64,000 nt of DNA from Alviniconcha marisindica (lineage: Eukaryota; Mollusca; Gastropoda; Provannidae). Shown piece by piece: positions 47,001-57,725 of this stretch (its first letter is position 1; the number at the start of each line of letters is the position of its first letter). Made by a program: the position numbers and the translations under genes. The stretch is taken from contig JABMCL010002049.1 of assembly GCA_018857735.1 (NCBI GenBank), positions 1,052,001-1,116,000 on the forward strand, written 5' to 3'. Under the pieces are notes generated by a model. It saw only the letters and a list, made by a program, of their open reading frames with translations. It was not told the origin of the DNA and did not search any database.

Positions 47001-49402
47001 CGCACCGGAACTCGACACCAAATTGTCGGCTCCTTGTAGTATTGACAGCGCACTGGAAGTCAACACTAAACTGTCGGCTCCTTGTAGTATTGACAGTGCA
47101 TTCCAAATCGGAACCAGTGTACGCTCCCTTGGCGGACGTAGCGAGGAATGAGCGCGCGAACTTGTATGCCATTTGCTCTAAACTTTCAGCAGTTGTCCAT
47201 ATATCAAGTCACTTACAGTTTTCATCCGTATGATTTATTCGACTGGAACCGACACGCGCTCAGTGTGTGATGCGCTTAATATCAAGGTTGAGCAGTCAAA
47301 GCATAACGAACTGACAAGAATGTTTGAACGGCCCAGTCAAAAGAAAATACAGTTTTACAGAGATGTAAGTGTGAGCGATGAAGATGGAAACAGTGTGGAA
47401 GGCTAGAGCGCTTTTTAATTGATGAACTTGAATCAAACTGTAACTACCCGCACCTGAGAGAAAATCAGCGCTGAGGTAAAACAGTCCCACAATATTCAGC
47501 GCTCTATTGATAGATCTACAGAACAGAATTAGTCTGCAATTCAGCAATCAGTGAATAGCTGTACAGAACACAAATACAGCCTGCAATTCAGCGCTCAGTT
47601 CACAGATCTACAGCCAGTCTGCTGTTTCCATCATCGGGTAGGTGTGCAGTGCAATGTATTAATGAACGTGTCGCCAGCAGAGAGAAAGCTCCGTCCACTG
47701 ACGTAAGGTCCGACAAAAGGTGAGGCGGCGCCCACGTGTTTGAAATATTTACTGGATGACATTTTGGGAGTTATAATTGCCATCCAGCTATAGGGCTTCG
47801 GCATAGACAGAAAGCAGTTCTCTGTGTCGTTGGTTAAACAACTAACTTCACGGTCACTTTATGCTCCCCCCGTGTCTAGGCCTTTGACATACAATGACCG
47901 AGAAGCCATACCTTGACAGGGGAGTTGCCGTTTATCAGCTCTCTAGTGCGCATGCCCAGCACTGTCGTCTGCTAACGGAAGGAGGGCAGAGGACTGACGT
48001 GCAATAGCCTGAGGATAGGCCAAGTTACGAACTGTCTGACTGATACCATGAAGCCAGAGAAATTTTAATCCTGTCTCTGTGATGATACCATGAAGCCAGA
48101 GAAATTTTAATCCTGTCTCTGTGATGAAACTACGAGTTCGCAGAGAAATGACCAGACGACGGTCAACACGTAGGCCTAGATGTGGACGGGGAGAGGGAAC
48201 AGGTCTATCACCAACGCTGTGAACTTGATGAAGGGCACTTGGAATGCTCAAAACAGGCGCACAAGTCGGTAAAACAAAGGAGGGTCGCGAAATCGAAAGA
48301 GAGATTACAAAGACGGCAACTATGCCGTCTTTCTAGAGCGTAACATTCTGCAAGGCATAACCAGTAGGGGCTATTCAGTCAGCGGGAGGGTGCATTATTG
48401 CTGTTTATTACAGAAACTGCATTTTCAGTTAGGGTATTCTCCCTCTCATTATGGTGGATTTGATGTTCGGTGTATATATCACTGTAAACAGTTCAGTGAT
48501 GAAATTAATGCGAAACCTTGCACCAGAACAAAGGGAAACGCTGTATTTTGGCTGCTGTAGGGAAACGGTTCTGCTGTCAACATAAGGGGCCGACATGTGA
48601 TGATGTGAGGGGTTCTTCATTGTGCACAATTCTCGCCCTGTTTTATAGAGTAGACAAGGGAGGGGGCGTGGGAGGAGAGGATGGGGTTGGGGGGGGGGGG
48701 GCTGAGGGATCAAGATATGAAACAATAACTGTAGAAAAGGAATGGGGGGAGAAATAGGGGGGAGGGGGGTAACCAGAAACAAGAGAGGGAGGGAGCGAAG
48801 AAGAGAGAGGAAGAGGGGCAGGAGGAAAGAGAGAAAGAAGGAGCAGAGATCACGAGACTGAGAGAGAGAGATAGAGAACGGAGAGAGGGAGAGAGTGAAA
48901 AAGAGAGAGTGGAGAGAGAGCGAGGGGGCGCAGAGAGAGAGAGAGAGGGGGGGGGGGAGATCGAGGGGAAGAGAGCGGAATCTCTCAAATTGTTTATCTA
49001 TGTGCATGAGTGACTTCATGTTGAAGGGGTTAGGAGGTGACCGTATTGTATGCATGCGTGCGTCTGAGTATCGGAGGATATAATATGTGTGTGTATTCAA
49101 GTGTGTGTGCGGGGGGGGGGGGCGTGCACAAGTCGCGTGTGGTATATGTTGTGGTGTGTGTGTGTGTGTGTGTGGGTGCGTGTGTGTGTGTGAGAGAGAG
49201 AGAGACAGACAGGCAGACAGAGCCTCTACACCGTGTGTTAACCACCCACAATGTCTGGCCAGGCGAGGTGGGAGACTGGAAGAACTGGTTCTCCGTGGCC
49301 GACAACGAGCAGTTCCAGCGGGAAGTCAGCGCCAGACTGAAAAACTCCGCGCTGCACTTCCGCTACGAACTGGACGAAGAGGTGGAGTCCACGTGGCTCT
49401 AG
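43858..49402 (+). CDS. Cytosolic sulfotransferase (SULT family), five coding exons
   Basis: Exons 43858-44032, 44663-44989, 46065-46168, 46574-46760 and 49263-49402 join in frame to 310 aa plus stop, a normal SULT length. The enzyme transfers sulfonate from PAPS to a hydroxyl or amine of a small acceptor in the cytosol. Visible motifs are the 5'-phosphosulfate loop YPKSGSHW (residues 55-62), the catalytic His in FNCHAP (H107), and the 3'-phosphate site YILRNPKDLAVSFYHH (R131, S139). The C-terminal RKGEVGDWKNWF (263-274) binds PAPS. The canonical Lys two residues before the catalytic His is Asn here. The substrate cannot be predicted. The ATG at 43858 follows directly on an acceptor-like cctccagtttcag, so a 5' exon must exist, either untranslated or the candidate at 39235-39438. 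Confidence 0.92.
44402..44620 (+). repeat. 81-bp tandem triplication in sulfotransferase intron 1
   Basis: The unit runs from cagttctgttggttgtttcc through aggatcatacatcataactc, gcttctgtttgttgttaaa and aacaacttatgtcataatt. It occurs at 44402, 44483 and, shortened, 44564. Each copy contains an acceptor-like ggttgtttccag. The array ends about 40 bp before the real exon 2 acceptor. Confidence 0.9.
44663..44989 (+). CDS. Sulfotransferase exon 2 (residues 59-167)
   Basis: Acceptor ctgttggcag, donor AAA A|gtaagg. Carries the rest of the PAPS loop (GSHWMWEML), the catalytic His and the RNPKDLAVS site. The last part (DGSFHGFLDLFVEGK) leads into the PGGSWFDFVLGW segment of exon 3. Confidence 0.93.
44998..45060 (+). 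repeat. Dispersed repeat C, copy 4, just inside sulfotransferase intron 2
   Basis: tagttagttcttggatttta, acgtcccgtcagccgcacag, agtcacctcatgacga. It lies only 9 bp after the exon 2 donor. The rest of the intron to 45690 shows nothing recognisable. Confidence 0.7.
45690..45985. repeat. SINE-like interspersed repeat with GCAC microsatellite
   Basis: The block agaggatttctagagcgccc...cagggcactttacaataac resembles 20415-20460. A CA/GCAC tract lies at 45747-45808. The block gcgcgtcttgagggcggctt...gttccaaacagatggg has the form of a common animal interspersed repeat body. It lies in sulfotransferase intron 2. Confidence 0.5.
46065..46168 (+). CDS. Sulfotransferase exon 3 (residues 168-202)
   Basis: Acceptor gtgcttgcag, donor GAG|gtgagg. 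Encodes IPGGSWFDFVLGWEE... and LQVLVLHYEDVKE, the conserved SULT core strand (L-x-YEDMK). A partial second copy of its 3' end follows in the intron. Confidence 0.92.
46169..46480 (+). repeat. Tandem repeats with partial exon 3 duplication (46243-46286)
   Basis: The segment 46243-46286 repeats the end of exon 3 with few changes, encoding QLQVLVLHYEDIKE followed by GAG|gtgaag. After each of the two exon ends comes tgttagcctattgtt...ttgccctgccctca. That intronic block is then repeated about four more times without the exon part (unit about 41 bp). Confidence 0.85.
46574..46760 (+). CDS. Sulfotransferase exon 4 (residues 203-264)
   Basis: Acceptor gtgcctggcag, donor AAA G|gtgcct. Encodes helices with VNEFLGLG and CSISKMKK (counterparts of IAxFLG and SFxxMK in SULTs) and ends in NFIYRKG. 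Confidence 0.92.
46795..46832. repeat. (TA)n(GA)n microsatellite
   Basis: Short TA repeat followed by GA repeats, in sulfotransferase intron 4. Confidence 0.9.
46876..47110. repeat. 48-bp minisatellite, about 5 units
   Basis: Core ctgtcggctccttgtagtat, tgacagcgcaccggaactcg, acaccaaa. The period is a multiple of three, so it gives an open 16-residue module (LSAPCSIDSAPELDTK) in one plus frame; other frames are open too. It is in intron 4 and not part of the sulfotransferase frame. Confidence 0.9.
47495..47625. repeat. Degenerate 50-60-bp tandem repeat
   Basis: About 2.5 units containing agatctacagaacag, gtctgcaattcagc and a ctcagttcacag-like block. Confidence 0.6.
47665..47979 (+). repeat. 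Dispersed repeat A, copy 2
   Basis: Colinear with 2592-2932: gaacgtgtcg, gagaaagctccgtccactga, gcgcccacgtgtttgaa, caatgaccgagaagccatac, tgacaggggag, gtgcgcatgccca, ctgtcgtctgctaacgg. It lies within sulfotransferase intron 4. Confidence 0.75.
48040..48127. repeat. 42-bp direct duplication
   Basis: tgataccatgaagccagaga, aattttaatcctgtctctgt, ga occurs twice back to back, with almost no changes. Confidence 0.9.
48655..48985. repeat. Polypurine GA/GGGA tract
   Basis: About 330 bp of almost pure purine (GAGA, GGGGGG, AGAGAG) in sulfotransferase intron 4. Confidence 0.9.
49088..49225. repeat. (GT)n, G run and (GA/CAGA)n simple repeats before exon 5
   Basis: GT tracts at 49088-49108, 49153-49174 and 49180-49192, a G run at 49109-49120, and GA/CAGA repeats to 49221, ending about 40 bp before the exon 5 acceptor. 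Confidence 0.9.
49263..49402 (+). CDS. Sulfotransferase exon 5 and stop (residues 265-310)
   Basis: Acceptor atgtctggccag. Completes GEVGDWKNWFSVADNEQF, the PAPS-binding C-terminal motif, and ends ...ELDEEVESTWL-stop. The upstream intron is 2.5 kb and full of repeats, including GT and GA tracts only about 40-120 bp before the acceptor. Confidence 0.93.
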
Positions 49403-49829
49403 GCCCCAGGAAGCAAGCTTCAGCCCCCAGCCACGGTCGTCTGGTCAGAGGTGCTCCAGCGTAGTGTCCTGTCTCTGCTCTGATGGCTGCCCGGCAAAAG
49501 GTCTAAGATGGAAGATGCGACGGAAGGACAGTTACTCTTCACCACTTCCTCTCACACCGGTCATGCTGGTGGTGGAGTAAGACGAAGAAGAAGGAGGAGG
49601 AGGAGGGCGTTGAAGACGACGGCGACGAAGAAGAAGAAGAGCCAGCTGATTCGATCCATACTCCGCTCCTGCTGTTACCTCGAGGTATTAATGAAGTGCT
49701 AATAGAAAGTTGGAAAGAGGGGGGCGGGTTCAACAGAATCCAGGTAGCTTTGAGACAAAATATGAATACCTGCCTGAAAGACCCCGGGTTCTGCACTGTC
49801 TCCTCAATGCGTTCGGGGTGGCAGAATCC
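49403..49829 (+). other. Probable 3'UTR of the sulfotransferase
   Basis: Follows the stop codon, contains a GAAGAAG/GACGAAG stretch at 49578-49645 and no poly-A hexamer. Candidate AATAAA signals appear only farther on, at 50371-50376 and 50530-50535. Confidence 0.4.
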
Positions 49830-51050
49830 ACGTGGCATTAAAACAGGGCATTAACACAGCCCCCAGTTAAGCTGCTTCCTGTCTGACCTGGAGTCAGCAG
49901 AATCCACGTGGCTTTAAAACAAGACATTAACACAATCTACATACAACTCTCATCCTATCTGTCCTGGAAGCAGCAAAATCCACGTGGCTTTAAAACAAGA
50001 CATTAACACAACCTACATACAACTCTCGTCCTATCTGACCCGGAAGCAGCAAAATCCACATGGCTTTAAAACAAGACATTAACACAATCTACATACAATT
50101 CTCTTCCTCTCTGACCTAGAAGCAGAAAACTCCACGTGGCTTTTAAGGCAAAATATTGACACCAGTCTGGAGGACTCCAGATTTTACCTTCCACTGTGAC
50201 CCGGATGTGTCAGAATCCACTTGGCTATAAAGCAACATGCTGACACCGAATGCTTCACTTTTGCTTTGACTTCATGGCAGCAGACTCCACTGGCGTTAAA
50301 ACAAAGTATCGACACCAAACACTTCGCTTTTCGTGGGATCGGATCTCCAGGCGGCAAAATCCATCCTTTAAATAAAATAATACACCCCCCACCCCCCATC
50401 CCCGCCAGTTCTTTGTTGGGGGGTGGGGGGGTGGGGAGAGAAGATGAAGAAAAAGGAAAAGAAAAAACACTGAAAAAACAACAACAAACATGTCGACACA
50501 AAACTTTCGTTGCGACATTTTGAGAGCAGAATAAACTGGATTAAGAAAAGAAAAAAAAAGGACCCGAAACATTTCACTTTCACTCGAATTTCCTGGTATT
50601 ATAATCTACTGACTTTAAAACAAGTTATCGACACCAAATACTTCACTTTCGCTATGACCTCCACGCATCAGAATCCATCCGCATTGAAACGGAGCACCGG
50701 CATCAAAATCTGCTGGCTTTAAAACAGGGCACCGACACCAAACACTTCGCCTTTGCTGGGACTTAACGGTACAAACTCTGCTGCTTTTAAAACCAAATCT
50801 CGACACCAAGCACGTCACTCGATCTCCAGGTCACGGAGCACTGAAACCGTAAAACACCGCAGTGTTGCTATGATCTCCAGGCAGCAGAATCCATCAGCTT
50901 TATATAGACACGAAAAGCTAAACAAAAACAAAGAAGCTAAAACTAAATTAAATCCAAAAGCTTCGCTTCAGCTTGGACCTGAAGGTGGTAGAATCCATTG
51001 GCCTTTCGCCTGAGGGCTCCAGTAAGCAAAATCCACAAGACACCGACACC
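49830..51050. repeat. Tandem array of about 76-bp and longer related units
   Basis: The homogeneous part (49850-50130) repeats cagcaaaatccacgtggctt, taaaacaagacattaacaca and a cctacatacaactctc(g/a)tcctatct block. Farther right the unit becomes more diverged, with agaatccatc, ctttaaaacaagttatcgac, accaaa(t/c)acttc(g/a)c and tttgctgggac(t/c)t. It begins in the likely 3'UTR. Confidence 0.85.
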
Positions 51051-51617
51051 ACACTGAACGACCCAAGACTCCACATCAGCAGTGACTGGTTCCCAACTGG
51101 TAAAATCTACATTGTTTTTAAAAGAAGGAGGAAAGTGCGTTCGTGCGCTGGGACCGTCAGTTCACGGTGTGTCCTCTGTCTCAGTTTTGGGGTGTGGTCT
51201 TTCGTGGACCACGCGACAGTTTCGACGACAGTAATCACTACGCATTTGTGCATTTTCAAGACGAAGTAACTTCAAAGCGATCGTCTGGACATGGACCGAC
51301 TCGGTTTCTGCAGTTTGTCAGTTCACAGGTGCGCTGAAGTCGATTTTCTGAAACGCACAAGATCACCCGCGACGGCGTCACGTTTCAGTAACTTTGTTTT
51401 CAGTGCGATTGCATCATCATTATTATTAACTTTTTCATTTTTTTATTTTTTTACATTGTATATAGGGGCACGTCCTTTTTGAAAACAAAACTGGATTACT
51501 GTGCCAGAAATACCCCATATTTTTTCTGGATAATGTGAGAAAACAATCGCACAGAGAACTCCTCGTGAATACTTTCGGCGTGTGCAAATAGGTTTTTATA
51601 TGAGGGAAGTGGGTTTT

Positions 51618-51712
51618 GTTTGTTTGCTGTTTTTGCTGCTTTTGTTTGTTTGCTGTTTTTGCTGCTTTTGTTTGTTTGCTGTTTTTGCTGCTTTTGTTTG
51701 TTTGCTTTAAAA
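51618..51712. repeat. 27-bp T-rich tandem repeat
   Basis: tttgtttgtttgctgttttt plus gctgctt repeated about 3.5 times, followed by a GT microsatellite at 51720-51755. The stretch 51755-52310 shows no recognised gene. Confidence 0.9.
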
Positions 51713-52309
51713 AAACATGTGTTTGTGTGTGTATGTGTGTGTGTGTGTGTGTGTGCATTTTTTTGTTTTGTTTGCTTTTTATTTCTTGTTTTGTTGTTTG
51801 TGTGTGTGTTGCTGCTTTTTGTTTTGTTTTGTTTTCGTTTCGTTGTTTGTTTGTGTGTATTTTCCTTCAGAAAACGCGCCGAGTGGTTTTCAAATAGGGC
51901 ATGATCCACTCCGGGGTGGTTTAAGACTTTCTGGAGCACCCTACCGGATTGAAAACGGTGTCCCAGACCCAGCGGTTGCAAATCGCACGTTCCCCCCCCA
52001 GTCCCACTTTCAATGTTTGCGTTCTGTGTTGAGGGCGCCGAAGCCGTGCCACTGTGTGTTGCTTTCGTATGCTCATCGTCTTCAGTTCTCGTGTGTATTG
52101 ACTGGAAACGTGCAACACTGCTGTGAAGTTTGGGGTCTCTTATGGTACTCCTCACTTGATCGGCTTTGCCTGTCCTTGACCTTTAGCCTACCTGTGAACC
52201 TGTTTGCTACAATATTTATGAACCGAGTGACATGTTAAAATGGCTGTAGCGGAGAGGATGGTTCTAAAATATCAGCTGATTTTTTTATTTTTTATTTTAA
52301 ATGTTGTCT

Positions 52310-54370
52310 ATATATTCCGAATGAAGGAAATTGTTTTGTGCGACTAATGCTTTATTTATTTTTACTTCTTCTCCAACGAAGGATACTTTTTTCCAGGTTT
52401 CTGCGTATTTGCAATTTATTTTTACCCCGAGTGAAGGAGATGGCTGTTGTATGCGACTAATCCGGGTGTTTTGTCTTTAGCATTGTCTTCGCAGAGTAAA
52501 AGAGATGATTGTTGTTTTCAGGGCCTCGGTGTTTTTAACGTTGTTTCCCCCGAGTGAAGATGATGGTGGTTGTTTTCCCGGCCTAGTTGTCTGTGATACT
52601 GTTTTCACTGAGTGAAGGGGATTGATGCTGTTTTCCAGGCCTAGTTGTTTCTGACATTGTTTTTCCACAGCAAAGGAGATGATTGTTCTCTAGGCTGATG
52701 TGTTTTTGACGTTGTTCTTCCCGAGTGAGAGTTCTGATTGTGTTTTTTTTTTGGCCTTGCTGTTTTTAACGTTATTTTTTCCGATTGAAGAAAATTTGCA
52801 CCATTTGTAGTTGCCCAGATGTGTGTTTTTTGGTTCAATTCTCTCTCCCAGTGAAGGAGGGCGTTGTTTATTTGGCCTAAGTATATATTTTAACATTGCA
52901 TTAAAATTCACTCAACAGAAGTTGCTGTTTTCAGGGCCTTAGTGTTTTCAACACCAATTCCCCTCGTGAAAGTGGCCGTTGTTTTGTAGGCATTGATTAT
53001 TTCATTATTTATACATATATATACATAAGTAGGCTATTCCTTGAACGAAGAAGACTTCATTTTTATGGCCGAGTGAAGGAGATGGCTGTTTTCTAGGCCT
53101 TTGCGTGTTTGACATTGTTTTCCCCGAGGAGGAGATGGGTGTTGTTTTCCCGACCTGTTTTTGACACTTTTCCCCCCGAGTGAAATGGGAGATGGTTGCT
53201 ATTTTCTAGGCCTAGGTGTTTTGACATACCGACTGAAGGCAATAGTTGTTTTCTTGGCCCAGGTGTTTCTGACATTGTTTTCCCGGAGTGAAGGAGATGG
53301 TTGTTTCCAGAACTAGGAGTATTTCTGATATTGCTTTTCCCGACTGAAGGAGACGGATTTTGTTTTTCAGGCCAAGGAGTGTTTCTGACATTCCGTTCCC
53401 CGAGTGAAGGAGATGGATGTTGTTTTCCAGGCCTAGGGATGTTTCTGACATTGTCTTGCCCGAGTGGAAGAGGTGGATGTTGTTTTCCAAGCCTAGGGAT
53501 GTTTTTGAAATTGATGTCCCAGAGTGAAGGAGATGGATGTTGTTTTCCAGGCCTAGGAGTGCTACTGACATTCCGTTCCCCGAGTGAAGGAGATGGTTGT
53601 TGTTTTCGTGGCCTAAGTATTTGTGGCATTCTTTTCCCCGACTGAAGGAGATGAAGGTTCTTTTCGAGACCTAGGGATGCTTCTGACATTGCTTTCCCAG
53701 AATGAAGGAGATGGGCGTTGTTTTCCAGGCCTAGGGATGTTTCTGACATTGTCTTGCCCGAGTGGAAGAGGTGGGTGTTGTTTTCCAGCCCAGGGGTGTT
53801 TCTGAGATTGCTTTCCCAGAATGAAAGAGTGAAGGAGATGGATGTTGTTTTCTAGGCCGGGTGATGTTTCTGACATTGTCTTCCCCGAGTAGAAGATGTG
53901 GATGCTGTTTTTCAAACCTAGGGATGTTTCTGAGATTGCTTGCCCAGAGTGAAGGAGATGGGCGTTGTTTTCCAGGCCTAGGGATGTTTCTGACATTGTC
54001 TTGCCCGACTGGAAGAGGTGGATGTTGTTTTCCAAGCCTATGGATGTTCTTGAGATTGCTTCCCAGAGTGAAGGAACTGGATGTTGTTTCCCAGACCTAT
54101 GAATGTTTCTGACATTGTTTTCCCCTAGTAAAGGAGATGGCTGTTTACCAGGCCTAGGGATGTTTCTGAAATTGCTGTCCCCGAGTAAAAGGGATGACTG
54201 TTGTTTTCCGGCCCTGTGGGTTTTTAAGACACTGAGTGAGGAAGATGGTTGCTTTCTATACCTAGTTGTCGTTGTTTACCCTGGTTTTTCCGAGTGAATG
54301 ATGTTGTAATGTTTCCGTGGCCATGGTGTTTTTAACATTATATTTTCCCGAGTGAAGAGAGTTTGAGACT
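52310..54370. repeat. 60-bp minisatellite array, about 2 kb
   Basis: Core gagatggatgttgttttcca, ggcctagggatgtttctgac, attgtcttgcccgagtgaag. The central units (53400-54130) are the most regular; those at 52310-53090 and after 54200 are decayed. The minus strand stays open over long stretches (20-residue module such as SLGLENNIHLLHSGKTMSET) because the period is a multiple of three. No domain or splice signals support translation. A run of about 23 C follows at 54400-54422. Confidence 0.92.
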
Positions 54371-54422
54371 GTTGATATACGTGACTTATTCCGGTGTTTC
54401 CCCCCCCCCCCCCCCCCCCCCT

Positions 54423-56150
54423 TCTTTACGTGTTGTAATACGGAGATCCTGGAGAATGATGAAAACAGTATCAACGAAATCCCCGTTAATTTTGTTTAAA
54501 CCAGAAGCATCTGGTGTCCCTCCCTTTATAGTGTCTGACATTCTGCTATTTTGTATCTGCAGTGTTTGTTATTAGTTACTTGTTTTAAGACATTCATTTT
54601 TGTGCACTTTGTCTATTGTACTCGAGAACAGTACACAATGTCATTGTTTAATGTTTATTGTGTATTTATGTGTAGTGTGGTATACAAAATACGCTTCTTC
54701 TGGCCCGGCATTCTAGGGCTGACAATTGTACTGTATTTTATGTTTGTACATTTTAGCTGGCCTGTTTTACACTGATACTAATTCTCAGATTGTTTTGATC
54801 ATTCCTCTTCAACGAAATCCAAACCAAGTCTTTCGTCTCATCTACGGTATCCTATCATACCGTCTATTTTCTGTATTCAAATTTTCCCTCATCTCTGCGG
54901 TCTGTAATATATGCAGTAATAGGTAATGTGTTATATAAATTTACGTCAATTATCTAATTACAGAAATTATGCAAATTGAACTTACAGAAAATTACACGAC
55001 TTTGTGGTCTGATCAAACAGTAATTGTATCATTATGCAGTAATATGTAATCTGAATTTCAGAAATAGTGTCATATGATTTACGGAAATTATGCAGTGTGA
55101 ACTAACGGAAAGAGCTGCATGACTGTGAATTTGTGATCTGAACAAGATTAAAAACGAACGATGGATTCTTTCCACAGCTTTTTACCTGCTGACAAACGCG
55201 TTATGAACCTACAAAAAAAATAATTTTATGCACGTTTTTTGACCTGTTTGGACCTGTTGATCATAATGTAACACATAATAAATGCAAAGTCTTGCCACCA
55301 AGAAAATAATTTTAATGGATTTCTTTTGTGGAAAACGTTCACTTTTACAAACCATGTAAATTTATGAGCAGCCCCTCCCCCCCGCCCCCTTTTTTATTTC
55401 TTCTTCTCTTTTTTCTTTCTTCTGTTGTTTACTCGTTTAAGAGAGGCTTTAAAGGTTTGCAGAGCAATGCAAGTTAGAACGATAGAAGCAATTTTGTATC
55501 AAACCATTCCAGACGATTTGAGGACTGTTGTAACGTGGTCAGCAATATACATGTTGAACTTACTGTGCCATTGGCTGCATGCGTCCTGGAAAACGTATTC
55601 AAATGGTAGTGGGAAATGCATTCCCGCTGTTTTATTATTCGAAACTATTCAATCCCCTTTTTATAGTTCGAGTAATGAAATATGTTGCTTTTTACAATGT
55701 TTTGTTTGTATGGATTGGTGCAGCCAACCCCTTTCAATTTTTTCATTCTCAATTGTTTATCCATATATATGTATATATATATATCCCGACTGATGTTGTA
55801 CAGTCTGTCTTGTTTGTTAGACTGTCTCAACGCTGAGTTGTTTGTGAAGACTTAGTGGAGGGATCCGAGATTCCAGGAAATCGGGGAGAAGGAGCCAAGA
55901 TCTCTGTGCCCGTTACTAACGGCACGCAAGTAACTTGGTGTTTTACGCCCAGTCAACCATTACGGTTATATCAGGACGAAACTACTAACGGCACACGGTC
56001 ACAACTAGAACGATTCTGCAATGAAGGAAATAGCGTTCTCGAAACGCGACCAACAGGATTGGTAGAGACAGAAATCAAAACAATCGAGGATTTTGTCCTT
56101 GAATTTGCGTCAGCAAGAAGATGTTAAACTGAAAATCAAATCAAAAGGGG
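54423..56150. other. No confident gene; short dispersed-repeat head at 55937-55980
   Basis: AT-rich non-coding sequence. The segment ttggtgttttacgcccagtc, aaccattacggttatatcag is related to 62824-62866. An ORF of 90 codons at 55855-56127 overlaps it and has no known family. Confidence 0.4.
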
Positions 56151-56184
56151 TATTTTAAGCAAAACCCTCGATTTTCCTTTCCTA

Positions 56185-56223
56185 AAAAATAATAATAATA
56201 AAAATAATAATAATAATAATAAA
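56185..56223. repeat. (AAT)n microsatellite
   Basis: AATAAT repeats of about 38 bp. Confidence 0.9.
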
Positions 56224-56754
56224 AGAAAAAAGAAAAAAACTAGCCTTCTTGGACAAAATGTGTTTTGAGAGGGCAAGTTCCTTTAAGATAGGCGGAGATT
56301 CCGGCATTTTTGGAGAGGGCTAATCCCTTTAAGATGGGCGGGGATGTGACCGCTTTATCTGTTTCGCTAGTTGCGCGGAGGGCAGACAGGGTATGTCTGC
56401 TTCCACTGCCGTTTGTAGGCCCATTGTAGACCAGTGTCGTGATTTTTATGGAAACATTACTTGTTGAGCATTATTTCAGTTAATGTTCTGGAAGTTTTGT
56501 TTTCATGAAATGGTATGTAGCTCGAGCTGTGTCCACTGAAAGGCAACGTTGTATGAAAATCAGCTTGTTTATCGTGTAGCTCATAATCACTTCGTCAATT
56601 ACCGATTGTTAATATTTATCCGTCGATACTCAATAATCATCCTTCCTTCGTCAGTCATCAGTCACATAATCTGAATCAGCTTAATGTTGACTACGACGAT
56701 ACTGTTTAATGTTTGATCACTACTGTATTCGTGTGTGAGGGGAGTTACTGTTCG

Positions 56755-57212
56755 CAGGAAGCCGTTTCAGTTGTAGGGGATGGGGATGAGGAGAGGGGAC
56801 TGTGGTGGAAGGGATACAGATTAAACAGGGATGGGAATGAAGAGGGGACTGTGGGGAAAGGGATACAGGGATGGGAATGAGGAGGGGACTGTGGGGAAAG
56901 GGAATAGGGATGAGGGGACTGTAGGAAAAGTGATGCAGGGAGGGCACTGCGGGAAAAGGGATGAAAGAAGGGGACTATGAGGGAAAGGATGCAGGTAGGG
57001 GGATGAGGAAGGGACTGTGGGGAAAGAGATGGGACTGGTGCAAGTGGACTGTGGGGAAAGGGATGAGGGAAGGGGACTGTGGGAAAAATAGATACGGGGG
57101 GGAGGGGGATGAGGAGGGGACTGTGGGGAAAGAGATGGGAGTGCGGTAAGTGGACTGTGTGGAAAAGGAATGCGGGATGAGGGAAAAGAGATGGGGGGGG
57201 GGGGGGGGGGAA
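56755..57212. repeat. Polypurine minisatellite (GGGGACTGTGGGGAAAGGGATG-type)
   Basis: About 15 degenerate units of 25-40 bp with core ggggactgtggggaaaggga. It is nearly all purine on the plus strand apart from the CTGT. The minus frames give Pro/Ser/His-rich peptides and are not genes. Confidence 0.9.
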
Positions 57213-57663
57213 GACATGCAGGGAGGAGGAAGAGGGTTGTTTGACAACGAATGCATATGTGAACCATGTAAACCAGTAGCTTTTGATTTTTGTAGTGGAG
57301 AGTACTTTTTCTTCTGCGTTCCAGGAATGGACCATAGACTTTGTGATGGAGCGCGGAGGGGTGGGTGTTAGTGGGGTGGGGTGGGGGGAGTTATTTGACC
57401 TCAGAACTTTTTACGTCTTTCTTCGCTTTCTCTCTATCATGCAGCAGGATAGTATGTGTGCGTATGCACGCACGTACTTTTGACTTCTTCTCTGTCTCTC
57501 TTCTTCTCTACATTTTCTTCCCAACAGAGATTTAAGAACTATTCTAGTGACAAAAATAGCGTTAAGTACAAACACTTTTATTAGTACTACATTTTATACG
57601 GGGGGAAAAGCAGAACTGAAAACAACTGATAATGGCTGAATACAGAGAGGGAGACAGGCAGAC

Positions 57664-57725
57664 ATCTAGTTCTTGGATTTTAACATCCCATCAACAGCAT
57701 GGTGTCACCTCAAGATGAACAAACA
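57664..57725 (+). repeat. Dispersed repeat C, copy 5
   Basis: ctagttcttggattttaaca, tcccatcaacagcatggtgt, cacctcaagatgaacaaac. Confidence 0.7.

Noticed and set aside
48429..49100. 223-codon minus-strand ORF rich in Ser/Leu/Pro
   Set aside because: It is a translation of a GA-rich polypurine tract.
53093..53749. 218-codon minus-strand ORF
   Set aside because: It is the 60-bp minisatellite with a period divisible by three; module residues drift freely and the frame shifts between neighbouring segments.
56745..57335. 196-codon Pro/Ser/His-rich minus ORF
   Set aside because: It is the polypurine minisatellite read on the other strand.
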